From positions 2,046,001 through 2,110,000 of the forward strand of contig NZ_CP107930.1 in NCBI RefSeq assembly GCF_036021035.1: a DNA stretch of 64,000 nt, given 5' to 3'. Shown one piece after another: positions 41,758 to 50,316 of this stretch (positions within the stretch are counted from its first letter, which is position 1; the number at the start of each line of letters is the position of its first letter). Origin of the DNA: Kineococcus sp. NBC_00420. GTDB taxonomy: Bacteria > Actinomycetota > Actinomycetes > Actinomycetales > Kineococcaceae. A model generated the notes under the pieces. It ran no database searches. It was not told the DNA's origin and worked only from the letters and a program-made list of their open reading frames with translations. The position numbers and the translations under genes were made by a program.

Positions 41758-43247
41758 CAGACGGTTTCCCGGCTCGGGATGGAGTTCTTCAGGGCCAGGT
41801 AGAGCAGGAACGAGATCGCGGCCCCGATGAACCAGCTGAACGACGCGGCGGTCGGGTTGGTGAAGAACACGATGACGATGCCGATGACCGCGGCCACCGC
41901 GGTCGCTGCGACCGCGACGGGGTTCCAGCCCTTCGTGTAGTGGTAGGTGCCCTCGGGGCTCATCGTGAACAGGTCGTCGACGACGACCTGCTGCTTCTTG
42001 ACCAGGTAGTAGTCGGCGATGAGGACCCCGTACAACGGCCCGATGAACGCACCCAGCGTGTCGAGGGTGTAGTGGATCGTCTCGGCCGAGTTGTAGAGGT
42101 TCCACGGCGTGATGAGGACGGAACCGACGGCGGCGATCATCCCACCCGTGCGCCAGGAGATCTTCTGCGGTGAGACGTGCGAGAAGTCGAACGCGGGTGA
42201 GACGAAGTTCGCGACGATGTTGATGCCGATGGTCGCGATGATGAAGGTCAGGCAGCCCAGGATCGCGACGGTGATGTCGTCGAGGCGGTAGACGGTCTCG
42301 ACCGGGTCGGTGATGAGCTGGCCGTAGACCGGGATCGTCGCCGAGGCCGTGACGACGCAGAGGACGGCGAACACGAGGAAGTTCACCGGCAGGCCGAGGA
42401 AGTTCCCCCGCTTGACCGCGGCCATCGACGTCCCGTACCGGGCGAAGTCGCCGTAGTTCAGCATCGGCCCGGAGAAGTAGGACACCACCAGCGCGATGGC
42501 CGAGATCATCATCCCCACCGCACCGATCCCGTGGTGGGTGATGTTGCCCAGGTTCAGCGAGACGTTCGAGGGGCCGGCCTCGGTCACCAGGTAGGCGGCG
42601 AGGGCGAACATGACCACGTAGACGGCGGGACCGCAGAAGTCGATGAACTTGCGGATCGCGTTCATCCCCCGCCAGAACACGAGGGCCTGCAGGACCCACA
42701 TGACACCGAACGCGGCCCAGCCGATCGTGCTGAGACCGACGAACCCGTGCTGGGCCTTGTCGGCGTAGGGCGCGAGGTCCGGGTCGATCTTCAGGACGAG
42801 CAGCACGAGGGCGTTGGAGGCGAGGAAGGTCTGGATGCCGTACCAGGCCACCGCGATGAGCCCGCGGATGACGGCGGGGACGTTGGCACCCAGCACCCCG
42901 AACGTGACCCGGGAGACCACGGGGTAGGGAACACCCGTCGCCTGGCTGGGTCGCGCGACGAGGTTGCAGAGGAAGTACACGATGACGATCCCGACCAGCA
43001 GCGAGATGAGCACCTGCCAGGCCGCGAGCCCGAGGGCGAAGAGGCTGCCGGCGGTCACGTACCCGCCGACGCTGTGCACGTCGGACATCCAGAAGGCGAA
43101 GAAGTTGTAGGACTTCCAGCTCTGCTGCTTCAACGGGGCGAGATCGGAGTTCGTCAGGCGCGGGTGGTATCCGTCCTTGATGAGGCCGTCCCCTGCTGCG
43201 TGCGAATGGCCGGTGAGTTCCACCTCGGCTCGCGTCACCTCGGTCAT
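41757..43247 (-). CDS. NCS1-family permease (allantoin/hydantoin/cytosine type)
   Basis: The 496-residue protein with about 12 TM helices is of the nucleobase:cation symporter-1 family. Landmarks: SWKSYNFFAFWMSDVHSVGG at the N-terminus (just before TM1), GVPYPVVSRVTFGVLGANVP, WYGIQTFLASNAL, and ITPWNLYNSAETIHYTLDTLG. The NxDLAPL and WxxWxxF-like pattern and its operon place it with allantoin/hydantoin permeases such as PucI. The ATG at 43247 has AGGAG upstream. It is the first gene of the operon ending with allB, divergent from an MBL-fold hydrolase. Confidence 0.9.
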   Translation of the reverse strand: MTEVTRAEVELTGHSHAAGDGLIKDGYHPRLTNSDLAPLKQQSWKSYNFFAFWMSDVHSVGGYVTAGSLFALGLAAWQVLISLLVGIVIVYFLCNLVARPSQATGVPYPVVSRVTFGVLGANVPAVIRGLIAVAWYGIQTFLASNALVLLVLKIDPDLAPYADKAQHGFVGLSTIGWAAFGVMWVLQALVFWRGMNAIRKFIDFCGPAVYVVMFALAAYLVTEAGPSNVSLNLGNITHHGIGAVGMMISAIALVVSYFSGPMLNYGDFARYGTSMAAVKRGNFLGLPVNFLVFAVLCVVTASATIPVYGQLITDPVETVYRLDDITVAILGCLTFIIATIGINIVANFVSPAFDFSHVSPQKISWRTGGMIAAVGSVLITPWNLYNSAETIHYTLDTLGAFIGPLYGVLIADYYLVKKQQVVVDDLFTMSPEGTYHYTKGWNPVAVAATAVAAVIGIVIVFFTNPTAASFSWFIGAAISFLLYLALKNSIPSRETV

Positions 43248-43371
43248 GGCAGCTCCTGCGCTTCGTGGTGCGTGTGGGGCCCGTCTCGGGCGCACCGGCG
43301 GGACCGGCGCTGGAACGACGCTATTGACCTCAGGTTTCGCGCTTGTAACCTCGCGGATATATTCCGTGACC

Positions 43372-44016
43372 ATGCGCGTCACGCACTTCGGCCACTCGTG
43401 CCTGCTCGTCGAGACCGGTGCCGCCCGGATCCTGGTGGACCCCGGCACCTACAGCCACGGTTTCGAGGAGCTCGAGGACCTCGACGCCGTCCTCGTCACC
43501 CACGCCCACCCCGACCACGTCGACGTCGAGCGCCTGCCGTCGTTGCTGGACAGCAACGATTCAGCGGTGCTGCACGCCGAACCGTCGACGGCGGCCTCGC
43601 TCACCGAGTCGGGTCTGCGGGCCTCGCCCCTGCACCCCGGGGACTCCGTCGTCATCGGGGGCGTCACGGTGACCGCGGTCGGCGGTCGGCACGCCGTCAT
43701 CCACGCCGACATCGCCCGCATCGGCAACGTCGGCCTGGTCTTCACGGCCGAGGGTGAGCCCACGCTGTTCCACCCCGGCGACTCCTACGAGGCGGTCCCG
43801 GAGGGCGTCGACGTGCTCGCCGTCCCGTTGAACGCCCCGTGGGCCGCGTCGAAGGAGACCGTCGACTTCGTCCGCGCCGTCGGTGCCCGGGAGGGTCTGC
43901 TCATCCACGACGCCCTGCTCGCCCCGCCCGGGCGCGCCACCTACGCCGGCCACGTCCGCAACCTCGGCGGCCTGGCCGTCCGCGACACCGAGGGCACGAC
44001 TCCCCTCAGCTTCTGA
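43372..44016 (+). CDS. Metallo-beta-lactamase-fold hydrolase (UlaG-like)
   Basis: This 214-residue protein has a compact MBL domain: MRVTHFGHSCLLVETG, LVTHAHPDHVD (HxHxDH with His44, His46, Asp48, His49), GGRHAVIH and LFHPGDSYEA. It matches the short UlaG-like/MBL-fold metal-dependent hydrolase group, whose substrates are mostly unknown. The ATG at 43372 is used; TATATT at 43358-43363 could be its -10. A GTG two codons upstream is possible. Its end overlaps the UvrA-like gene by 11 bp, convergent. Confidence 0.82.
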   Translation: MRVTHFGHSCLLVETGAARILVDPGTYSHGFEELEDLDAVLVTHAHPDHVDVERLPSLLDSNDSAVLHAEPSTAASLTESGLRASPLHPGDSVVIGGVTVTAVGGRHAVIHADIARIGNVGLVFTAEGEPTLFHPGDSYEAVPEGVDVLAVPLNAPWAASKETVDFVRAVGAREGLLIHDALLAPPGRATYAGHVRNLGGLAVRDTEGTTPLSF

Positions 44017-46456
44017 GCCGGAGGTGGGCGGCGGTGGCGCCGACGTCCGCGGCGACGACGTCGATCGGCGTTCCCTGCGCGACCACGCGGCCACCGTCCT
44101 CACCACCGCCGGGGCCGAGGTCGACCAGCCAGTCGGCGCCGAGCAGCACCGCGGCGTCGTGCTCCACCACGACGACGGTGCTGCCCGCGTCCACGAGTCC
44201 GTGCAGCAGCCGCAGCAGCCGTTCGACGTCCGCGGGGTGCAGACCGGTGGTGGGTTCGTCGAGCAGGTAGAGCGTCCCCGCCACGCTGGTGCGCTGCAGT
44301 TCCGTCGCGAGCTTGATGCGCTGGGCCTCCCCACCGGAGAGTTCGGTCGCGGGTTGCCCGAGGCGCAGGTAGCCCAACCCGATGTCGCGCAGCGCGTTCA
44401 GACCGCGCAGCGCGACGGGGAGGTCGTCGAGCGCCGCACAGGCCTCGTCGACGGTCAGGGCGAGGACGTCGGCGACGGTGAGGCCGCGGTGGGTGATCTC
44501 CAGGGTCTCCGACGCGTAGCGGGTGCCGTGGCAGTCCGGGCAGGGCGACCACGTCCCGGGCAGGAACAGCAGCTCCACCGACAGCGCCCCCTCCCCCTTG
44601 CAGGTGGGACAGCGGCCGGCGGCGACGTTGAACGAGAACCGGCTCGCCGTCCACCGGCGGCGCCTCGCCTCGGGTTCCCGGGCGAAGGCCTCGCGGACGG
44701 CGTCGAACAACCCCGTGTACGTCGCGAGGTTCGAGCGCGGGGTGCGCCCGATCGGGCGCTGGTCGACGCGCACCAGCCGGGTGACCCCGTCGAGGCCGGT
44801 GGCGCCGCGCACGACGGGGCGCTCCCCCGTCGGTCCGTCCGCCTCGTCGGAACCGTCGGACTCGGTGGGCTCCTCGCTCCCCAGGTGGTCCGCGACGACG
44901 TCGGCGACGATCCCCGCCAGCGTCGACTTCCCCGCCCCGGACACCCCCGAGACCGCGGTGAACACCCCCAGCGGGAGGTCGACGTCGAGGTCCCGGACGG
45001 TGTGCGAGGAGGCCCCGGTGAGGCCGAGCCACCCCGTCGGGGTCCTCGCGGGCCTCCGCAGCTCGGGACGGGACCCCGGGATCAGGAACTCCCGGGTCAC
45101 CGACTCCGCGACGTCCTGCAGACCCGCGACCGGGCCGGAGTGCAGGACCCGGCCACCGGCCGACCCCGCTCCCGGCCCCACGTCGACGAGCCAGTCCGCC
45201 GAGCGGACGACGGCCATGTCGTGCTCGACGACCAGCACGCTGTTCCCGGCGTCGCGCAGGCCGGCGAGGACGTCCAGCAGCGCGACGGTGTCCGCCGGGT
45301 GCAACCCCGCCGAGGGTTCGTCCAGGACGTAGACCACGCCGAACAACCCCGACCGCAGTTGCGTGGCGAGCCGCAACCGCTGCAACTCCCCGGTGGAGAG
45401 GGTCGGCACCGTGCGGTCGAGGGCGAGGTAGCCCAGACCCAGGTCGACCACGGCGGCGGCACGGGCGAGCAGGTCGCGCACGATGACGTGCGCCGGCCCG
45501 TCGGCGGGGACGTCGGCGCCACCGAGGGCCTCGACGAGGCGCCGCACCGGCAACCCGGCCAGCTCGACGACGTCGTACCCCGCGAAGGTCACCGCCAGCG
45601 CCTCCGGCCGCAACCGGCGACCACCGCACGCCGGGCACGGTGTGGCCTGCAGGAAACCCCGCAGCCGTTCCTTCGTGCTCGACGACCCCGTCGTCGCGAA
45701 GGTGTGCATGACGTGGTCGCGCACGCTGGTCCAGGTGCCCTGGTAAGGACGCTGGATGCGGTGCGCCTCGCGCACGGGGTGCACCGTCACGACGGGTTTC
45801 TCGTCGGTGAAGAGGATCCAGTCGCGGTCCGCGCGGGGCAGGTCGCGCCAGGGGGCGTCGACGTCGTGGCCGAGGGTCGCGAGGACGTCCCGGAAGTTCT
45901 TGCCCTGCCAGGCCCGCGGCCACGCGGCGATCGCCCCGTCCCGGATGCTCAGGGACGGGTCGGGGACGACGGACTCCTCGGTGACCGAGAACTCCGTGCC
46001 GACCCCGTGACACCGCGGGCAGGCCCCCACCGCGGTGTTGGGTGAGAACGCGTCGGAGTCGAGCCGCGACGCACCCGCCGGGTAGTCACCGGCCCGCGAC
46101 AGCAGCATCCGCAACGAGTTCGACAACGTCGTGACCGTGCCCACGGTGGAACGTGACGACGACCCGGACCGGTTCTGCTGCAGGGCGACCGCCGGGGGAA
46201 CGCCGGTCACGGCGTCGACGTGCGGCGCCGCGACCTGCTGGATCAGGCGCCGGGCGTACGGCGCGACGGACTCGAGGTAGCGCCGCTGCGCCTCCGCGTA
46301 GATCGTGCCGAAGGCCAACGACGACTTCCCCGAACCAGACACCCCGGTGAACGCGACGACCGCACCGCGGGGCAGGTCGACGTCGACGTCGCGCAGGTTG
46401 TGGTCGCGGGCACCGCGGACGTGGAGGAAGTCGTCGCGCTGGGAGTCGTCGGGCAC
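44006..46456 (-). CDS. Short UvrA-like ABC ATPase lacking the UvrB-binding region
   Basis: The 816-residue protein has two ABC domains. The first has [20 protein letters not shown] (Walker A), [15 protein letters not shown] (signature) and [12 protein letters not shown]; the second has [28 protein letters not shown] and [12 protein letters not shown]. Zinc-site pairs CPRC, CPACGG, CPTC and CPDCHG are visible. True UvrA has about 950 residues; the insert that binds UvrB is missing, as in the UvrA-like proteins linked to drug resistance (DrrC type). DNA-lesion or intercalator binding is likely, repair by UvrBC unlikely. The GTG at 46456 is 6 nt after TACGGT, so probably leaderless. Confidence 0.87.
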   Translation of the reverse strand: MPDDSQRDDFLHVRGARDHNLRDVDVDLPRGAVVAFTGVSGSGKSSLAFGTIYAEAQRRYLESVAPYARRLIQQVAAPHVDAVTGVPPAVALQQNRSGSSSRSTVGTVTTLSNSLRMLLSRAGDYPAGASRLDSDAFSPNTAVGACPRCHGVGTEFSVTEESVVPDPSLSIRDGAIAAWPRAWQGKNFRDVLATLGHDVDAPWRDLPRADRDWILFTDEKPVVTVHPVREAHRIQRPYQGTWTSVRDHVMHTFATTGSSSTKERLRGFLQATPCPACGGRRLRPEALAVTFAGYDVVELAGLPVRRLVEALGGADVPADGPAHVIVRDLLARAAAVVDLGLGYLALDRTVPTLSTGELQRLRLATQLRSGLFGVVYVLDEPSAGLHPADTVALLDVLAGLRDAGNSVLVVEHDMAVVRSADWLVDVGPGAGSAGGRVLHSGPVAGLQDVAESVTREFLIPGSRPELRRPARTPTGWLGLTGASSHTVRDLDVDLPLGVFTAVSGVSGAGKSTLAGIVADVVADHLGSEEPTESDGSDEADGPTGERPVVRGATGLDGVTRLVRVDQRPIGRTPRSNLATYTGLFDAVREAFAREPEARRRRWTASRFSFNVAAGRCPTCKGEGALSVELLFLPGTWSPCPDCHGTRYASETLEITHRGLTVADVLALTVDEACAALDDLPVALRGLNALRDIGLGYLRLGQPATELSGGEAQRIKLATELQRTSVAGTLYLLDEPTTGLHPADVERLLRLLHGLVDAGSTVVVVEHDAAVLLGADWLVDLGPGGGEDGGRVVAQGTPIDVVAADVGATAAHLRLRS

Positions 46457-46503
46457 CCGTCCACCGTAGGGGCGGCGCAGCGGCGTCGTACCCGGGGGGA
46501 AGG

Positions 46504-46866
46504 TCACCCCAGCAGCGGGCGCGGGTCGAAGACGACCCGGATGCGGTCGATCCCGTCCGGGCCGACGTGCATCCGGTTCACCACGGGGAACGGATCGACG
46601 CCGTCGAGGCGGGTCCGCATCTCGAACCAGGTGACGACCTCGTCGCCGTCGACCAGCAGCTTCTCCACCACGACCTCCTCGAGGAAGCCCTCGCGCATGC
46701 CGAGCAGCCCGGCGACGCACTCGTCGGGTCCGTCCGCGACGCCCATCGGACCCCGGAAGGACACCTGCGGGTCGAACAGGCCGCGCAGGGCCTCGGCGTC
46801 CCCGGCGTTCCAGCCGCGGAAGTAGTCCTCGGCGTGCTCACGTGCGGTGGCCCCTGCAGTGGTCAT
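46504..46866 (-). CDS. SnoaL/NTF2-like protein
   Basis: The 120-residue single-domain protein of the NTF2 superfamily has REHAEDYFRGWNAGDAEALRGLFDP at the start (first half of the cone fold) and FEMRTRLDGVDPFPVVNRMHV near the end. Members include polyketide cyclases, isomerases and many small proteins of unknown role. The ATG at 46866 has AGGAG upstream. It is divergent from a LysR gene and is its likely target; no natural-product genes are adjacent. Confidence 0.8.
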   Translation of the reverse strand: MTTAGATAREHAEDYFRGWNAGDAEALRGLFDPQVSFRGPMGVADGPDECVAGLLGMREGFLEEVVVEKLLVDGDEVVTWFEMRTRLDGVDPFPVVNRMHVGPDGIDRIRVVFDPRPLLG

Positions 46867-46961
46867 CGTGATCTCCTCTCGTCGTCCTGGTCCTCCGAGC
46901 CTGCTCCGGCTCGAGCCAGAAGTCCAAGACCGGTTCGTGACCGCTGCCATACGATGCGGTG

Positions 46962-47846
46962 ATGGAGCTGAGGGCACTGCAACACTTCGTCGCCGTCGTC
47001 GACGAGGGGGGATTCACCCGCGCCGCGGCGAAGCTGCGGGTCGCCCAACCCGGGGTCAGCTCCCAGGTCCGCAACCTCGAACGCGAACTGGGACAGGCGT
47101 TGTTCGAACGCCACGCCCGCGGCGCGACCCTCACCGCCGCGGGGCAGGTCGCGCTCCCGCACGCCCGGGCGGCCCTGGCCTCGGCCGCCGCGGTGGCCGA
47201 CGACGTCGCCGCGCTCACCGGATTGCTGCGCGGGACGCTGCGGGTCGGGATGCTGCTCTCCAGCAGCGGGATGCAGATGCCCGCCCTCCTGCGGGAGTTC
47301 CGCGACCTCGCCCCCGCCGTCGAACTCCGGGTGACCGAGGACGACGCGGCGAACCTGCTCGTCGCCGTGCGGGAGGGGACGCTCGACGTCGTGTGGACGG
47401 CGACCGCGGACCGCGAGCTCGACGACCTGACCGGGGTCACCGTCGCCCACGAACCCCTCGCCGCGCTGGTCGCCACGGACCACCGGTGGGCCCGCCGTCG
47501 CACGGTGCCCCTCGCCGAACTGTGCGGGGAACCGTTGCTGTCGGTCCCACCCGGCGGGGGTCTGCGCACGGTGCTGGACGAGACCTGCGCCGCCCACGGC
47601 CTGACGTACCGGATCGCCCTGGAGGCGAACTCCCCCGTCCTGCTGGCGTCCCTGGCCGCACAAGGGCTGGGCGTGGCCCTCGTCCCTGCCTCGTTCGCGG
47701 ACTCCTCCACGGGAGACACCGTGCACCCGCTGCGGATCGTGCGGCCGGGGCTGGTGGGTCGGGTGCAGGTGCTCTGGCGGCGGGAGAACCCCTCCCCCGC
47801 GACGCGCGCGTTCACCCGGCTCGTGACGCGCACCACCCACGGCTGA
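46962..47846 (+). CDS. LysR-family transcriptional regulator
   Basis: The 294-residue LysR protein has its HTH at about residues 1-60 (ELRALQHFVAVVDEGGFTRAA, AQPGVSSQVRNLERELG) and a substrate-binding domain after residue 88. The ATG at 46962 lies 6 nt after TACGAT (46950-46955), which fits a leaderless transcript and decides against the GTG one codon earlier. It probably controls the divergent SnoaL-like gene; no clear T-N11-A box was found in the 95-bp gap. Confidence 0.88.
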   Translation: MELRALQHFVAVVDEGGFTRAAAKLRVAQPGVSSQVRNLERELGQALFERHARGATLTAAGQVALPHARAALASAAAVADDVAALTGLLRGTLRVGMLLSSSGMQMPALLREFRDLAPAVELRVTEDDAANLLVAVREGTLDVVWTATADRELDDLTGVTVAHEPLAALVATDHRWARRRTVPLAELCGEPLLSVPPGGGLRTVLDETCAAHGLTYRIALEANSPVLLASLAAQGLGVALVPASFADSSTGDTVHPLRIVRPGLVGRVQVLWRRENPSPATRAFTRLVTRTTHG

Positions 47847-47877
47847 CGGCCCGGCCGCCGGCGGGCAGGATGGTGAC

Positions 47878-48747
47878 GTGTCCAGTCCCGTCCTGTTCCT
47901 GATGTCGACCGGCCCCGACGGCACGACGGCGTTCGCGCCGGCCGACCCGAGCGCCCCGCACCTGCGCGTCGACGACCTCGGCGCCACCCGCGGCGACGGG
48001 ATCTTCGAATCGGTGAACGTCGTCGGCGGCGTCGCGCAGAGCCTGCGCCACCACCTCGACCGGTTCGCGCGCTCCGCCGCGATGGTCGACCTCCCCGCCC
48101 CCGACGCGACCGCGTGGGCCGTCGCGCTGAAGCAGGCCGTGGCTGCGCACGACCCGGTGCCCGAACTGCTGGTGAAGCTGATCATGACCCGCGGGGTCGA
48201 GGGCAGCGGTGTCCCCACCGGCTGGGTGCACGCCTTCGTCGCCGCCGACCACACCCGCGAACGGGCCGAGGGCATCGACGTCCTGGCCCTAGAACGCGCC
48301 TACCCCAGCGACGTGATGACGCGGGCGCCCTGGCTGCTGCAGGGAGCCAAGACGTTGTCCTACGCGCTGAACATGGCCGCGTTGCGCCACGCCCGCGCCC
48401 GGGGCGCCCACGACGTCGTGTTCCTGGCCTCCGACGGCGAGGTCCTCGAGGGCCCGAACTCGACCGTCGTCGCCGTCTTCGGCGACCGCTGGGTCACGAC
48501 ACCACCGGAACTCGGCATCCTCGAGGGGACGACCCAGGGCCGCGCCTTCGACTTCGCGCAGCAGCGCGGCGACCGGACCGAGATCGGGCGGGTGGGCCTG
48601 GCGGACCTGCACTCAGCCGACGCGCTGTGGCTGGTCTCCAGCGGCCGCCTCAGCGCCCCCGTCCGCAGCGTCGACGGCACCCCCCGCCCCGTCGACGTCG
48701 TGCTGTCCGCCGAACTGCTGCAGCACCTGCTCACCGTCCACGACTGA
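47878..48747 (+). CDS. Class IV aminotransferase, aminodeoxychorismate-lyase-like
   Basis: The 289-residue fold-type IV PLP enzyme has LGATRGDGIFESV, the PLP lysine in LLQGAKTLSYALNMAAL, LEGPNSTVVAVFG and LGILEGTTQGRAFDFA. It is like 4-amino-4-deoxychorismate lyase (PabC), which makes p-aminobenzoate for folate, but branched-chain and D-amino-acid transaminases share these motifs. No pabA or pabB is nearby. The GTG at 47878 is used. A very strong hairpin follows the stop. Confidence 0.78.
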   Translation: MSSPVLFLMSTGPDGTTAFAPADPSAPHLRVDDLGATRGDGIFESVNVVGGVAQSLRHHLDRFARSAAMVDLPAPDATAWAVALKQAVAAHDPVPELLVKLIMTRGVEGSGVPTGWVHAFVAADHTRERAEGIDVLALERAYPSDVMTRAPWLLQGAKTLSYALNMAALRHARARGAHDVVFLASDGEVLEGPNSTVVAVFGDRWVTTPPELGILEGTTQGRAFDFAQQRGDRTEIGRVGLADLHSADALWLVSSGRLSAPVRSVDGTPRPVDVVLSAELLQHLLTVHD

Positions 48748-48761
48748 GCCGCCGGGGTTGT

Positions 48762-48812
48762 GGGTCGTGGTCACCACGCGCCGAACCTACTGGCGTGTGG
48801 TGACCACGACCC
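48762..48812. terminator. Bidirectional terminator hairpin with 16-bp perfect arms
   Basis: GGGTCGTGGTCACCAC (48762-48777) and GTGGTGACCACGACCC (48797-48812) pair perfectly, and CGCC/GGCG extend the stem inside the 19-nt loop. It lies between convergent genes ending at 48747 and 48834. Each arm contains an 11-bp near-palindrome (GTGGT-n-ACCAC). Confidence 0.85.
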
Positions 48813-48833
48813 GAAACCGCGGCCACGGGACGA

Positions 48834-50252
48834 CTACAGGCCGTAGGTCTCCAGCAACCGCAGCCAGACCTCGCTCACCGTGGGGTAGCTCGGGACGGCG
48901 TGCCAGAGGCGCTCCAACGGCACCTCGCCGACGATCGCGACCGTCGCGGCGTGCAGCAGTTCGGCGACGTCCTGACCGACGAACGTCACGCCGACGATCA
49001 CTGTGCGCTGCTCGTCGACGACCATCCGCGCCTTCCCGGCGTAGCCGTCGGCGACCAGGGACGCACCCGCGACGTTGCCGAGGTCGTAGTCGACGACCTT
49101 GACGTCGAGGCCCTCCTCGCGGGCCTGGGCGGCGGTCAACCCGACCTGCGCGACCTCGGGGTCGGTGAACACGACCTGCGGGACGGCGTGGTGGTCGGCC
49201 GTCGCGGTGTAGCGCGACCACGGGGGCGTCTCGATCGGCCCGGCGGCCCGGGCGGCGATCGCGTCACCGGTGGCGCGGGCGTCGTACTTGCCCTGGTGGG
49301 TGAGCTTCACGCGGCCGGACACGTCGCCCGTCGCGTACAGCCAGGAGCCTTCGACCCCGGCGACGAGTCCGGTGTCGTCGACCTCGAGGGATCCGCCGTC
49401 CTGCAGCCCGACGGTCTCCAGCCCGATGCCGCGGGTGGCGGGGCGACGTCCGGTGGCGACGAGGAACTCGTCGGCGTCGACGGTCGAACCGTCACCCAGG
49501 GTCACGTGCACGCCGCTGTCGTCCCGGGAGACCCGCGCGAGCTCGGCGCCCGTGCGGACGTCGATCCCGTCGGCGCGCAACGCCTCCGCGACCATCTCGC
49601 CGGCGAAGTCCTCCTGCCCGGCCAGCAGCCCGGAGCGCACGAGGAGGGTGACCTGCGACCCCAGACGCGCCCAGGCCTGGGCGAGTTCGCAGCCGACGAC
49701 GCCGCCACCGATCACGGCCAGGCGCGCGGGCACGCTCTTCGCGCTCGTCGCCTCCCGGCTCGTCCAGACCCGGGAGTCCGCGAGCCCCGGGACGTCGGGC
49801 AGGACGGGCACGGAACCGGTCGACACCACGACGGCCTGACGGGCGGTCAGCTCGACCGTCCCCTCGGCCGTCTCGACGGAGACCGTCCGCGTCCCGGTCA
49901 GCCGCGCGGTCCCCCGCACCAGACCGAGTCCCGCGGAGTCCAGCCACTTCGCCTGGCTGCTGTCGTCCCAGCCGCTGGTGAAGCTGTCCCGGCGTTCCAG
50001 GACCTTCGCCGCGTCCAGGGACCCGGTCACGGCCTCGGCCGCGCCCTTCAGCCGCTGCGCCGCGGCGAGCGCCTGCCCGGAGCGCAGCAGAGCCTTCGAC
50101 GGCATGCACGCCCAGTACGAGCACTCACCGCCGACGAGCTCCTTCTCCACCACCACGACGTCCAGCCCCGTCCGCCCGGCCCGGTCCGCGACGTTCTCGC
50201 CCACCGCCCCGGCTCCGATGACCACGACGTCGACCTCTCGCTGAGTGCTCAC
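48834..50252 (-). CDS. Pyridine-nucleotide disulfide oxidoreductase (dihydrolipoamide-dehydrogenase-like)
   Basis: The 472-residue FAD/NAD(P) flavoprotein has VVIGAGAVGENVADRAG (FAD), the redox disulfide GGECSYWACMPSKALLRSG (CxxxxC as in lipoamide and mercuric reductases), VIGGGVVGCELAQAWARLG (NAD) and YATGDVSG. The C-terminal His-Glu pair region reads HAVPSYPTVSEVW rather than HAHPTLSE, so it is a variant, closer to the uncharacterised group often found in actinobacteria. The start is the GTG at 50252 with TAGCGT 7 nt upstream, probably leaderless. It is divergent from the glutamate-cysteine-ligase-like gene. Confidence 0.88.
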   Translation of the reverse strand: MSTQREVDVVVIGAGAVGENVADRAGRTGLDVVVVEKELVGGECSYWACMPSKALLRSGQALAAAQRLKGAAEAVTGSLDAAKVLERRDSFTSGWDDSSQAKWLDSAGLGLVRGTARLTGTRTVSVETAEGTVELTARQAVVVSTGSVPVLPDVPGLADSRVWTSREATSAKSVPARLAVIGGGVVGCELAQAWARLGSQVTLLVRSGLLAGQEDFAGEMVAEALRADGIDVRTGAELARVSRDDSGVHVTLGDGSTVDADEFLVATGRRPATRGIGLETVGLQDGGSLEVDDTGLVAGVEGSWLYATGDVSGRVKLTHQGKYDARATGDAIAARAAGPIETPPWSRYTATADHHAVPQVVFTDPEVAQVGLTAAQAREEGLDVKVVDYDLGNVAGASLVADGYAGKARMVVDEQRTVIVGVTFVGQDVAELLHAATVAIVGEVPLERLWHAVPSYPTVSEVWLRLLETYGL

Positions 50253-50316
50253 GCTCGCGACGCTAGGGCAAGCCCGTCGTGCGGCGACAGGGGCCCCGGT
50301 GTGGTGTGATCGTCGC

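Noticed and set aside
43324-43363. Promoter TTGACC ... TATATT before the MBL gene at 43372
   Set aside because: The two hexamers are 28 bp apart, too far for one promoter; TATATT alone is kept as a weak -10 candidate.
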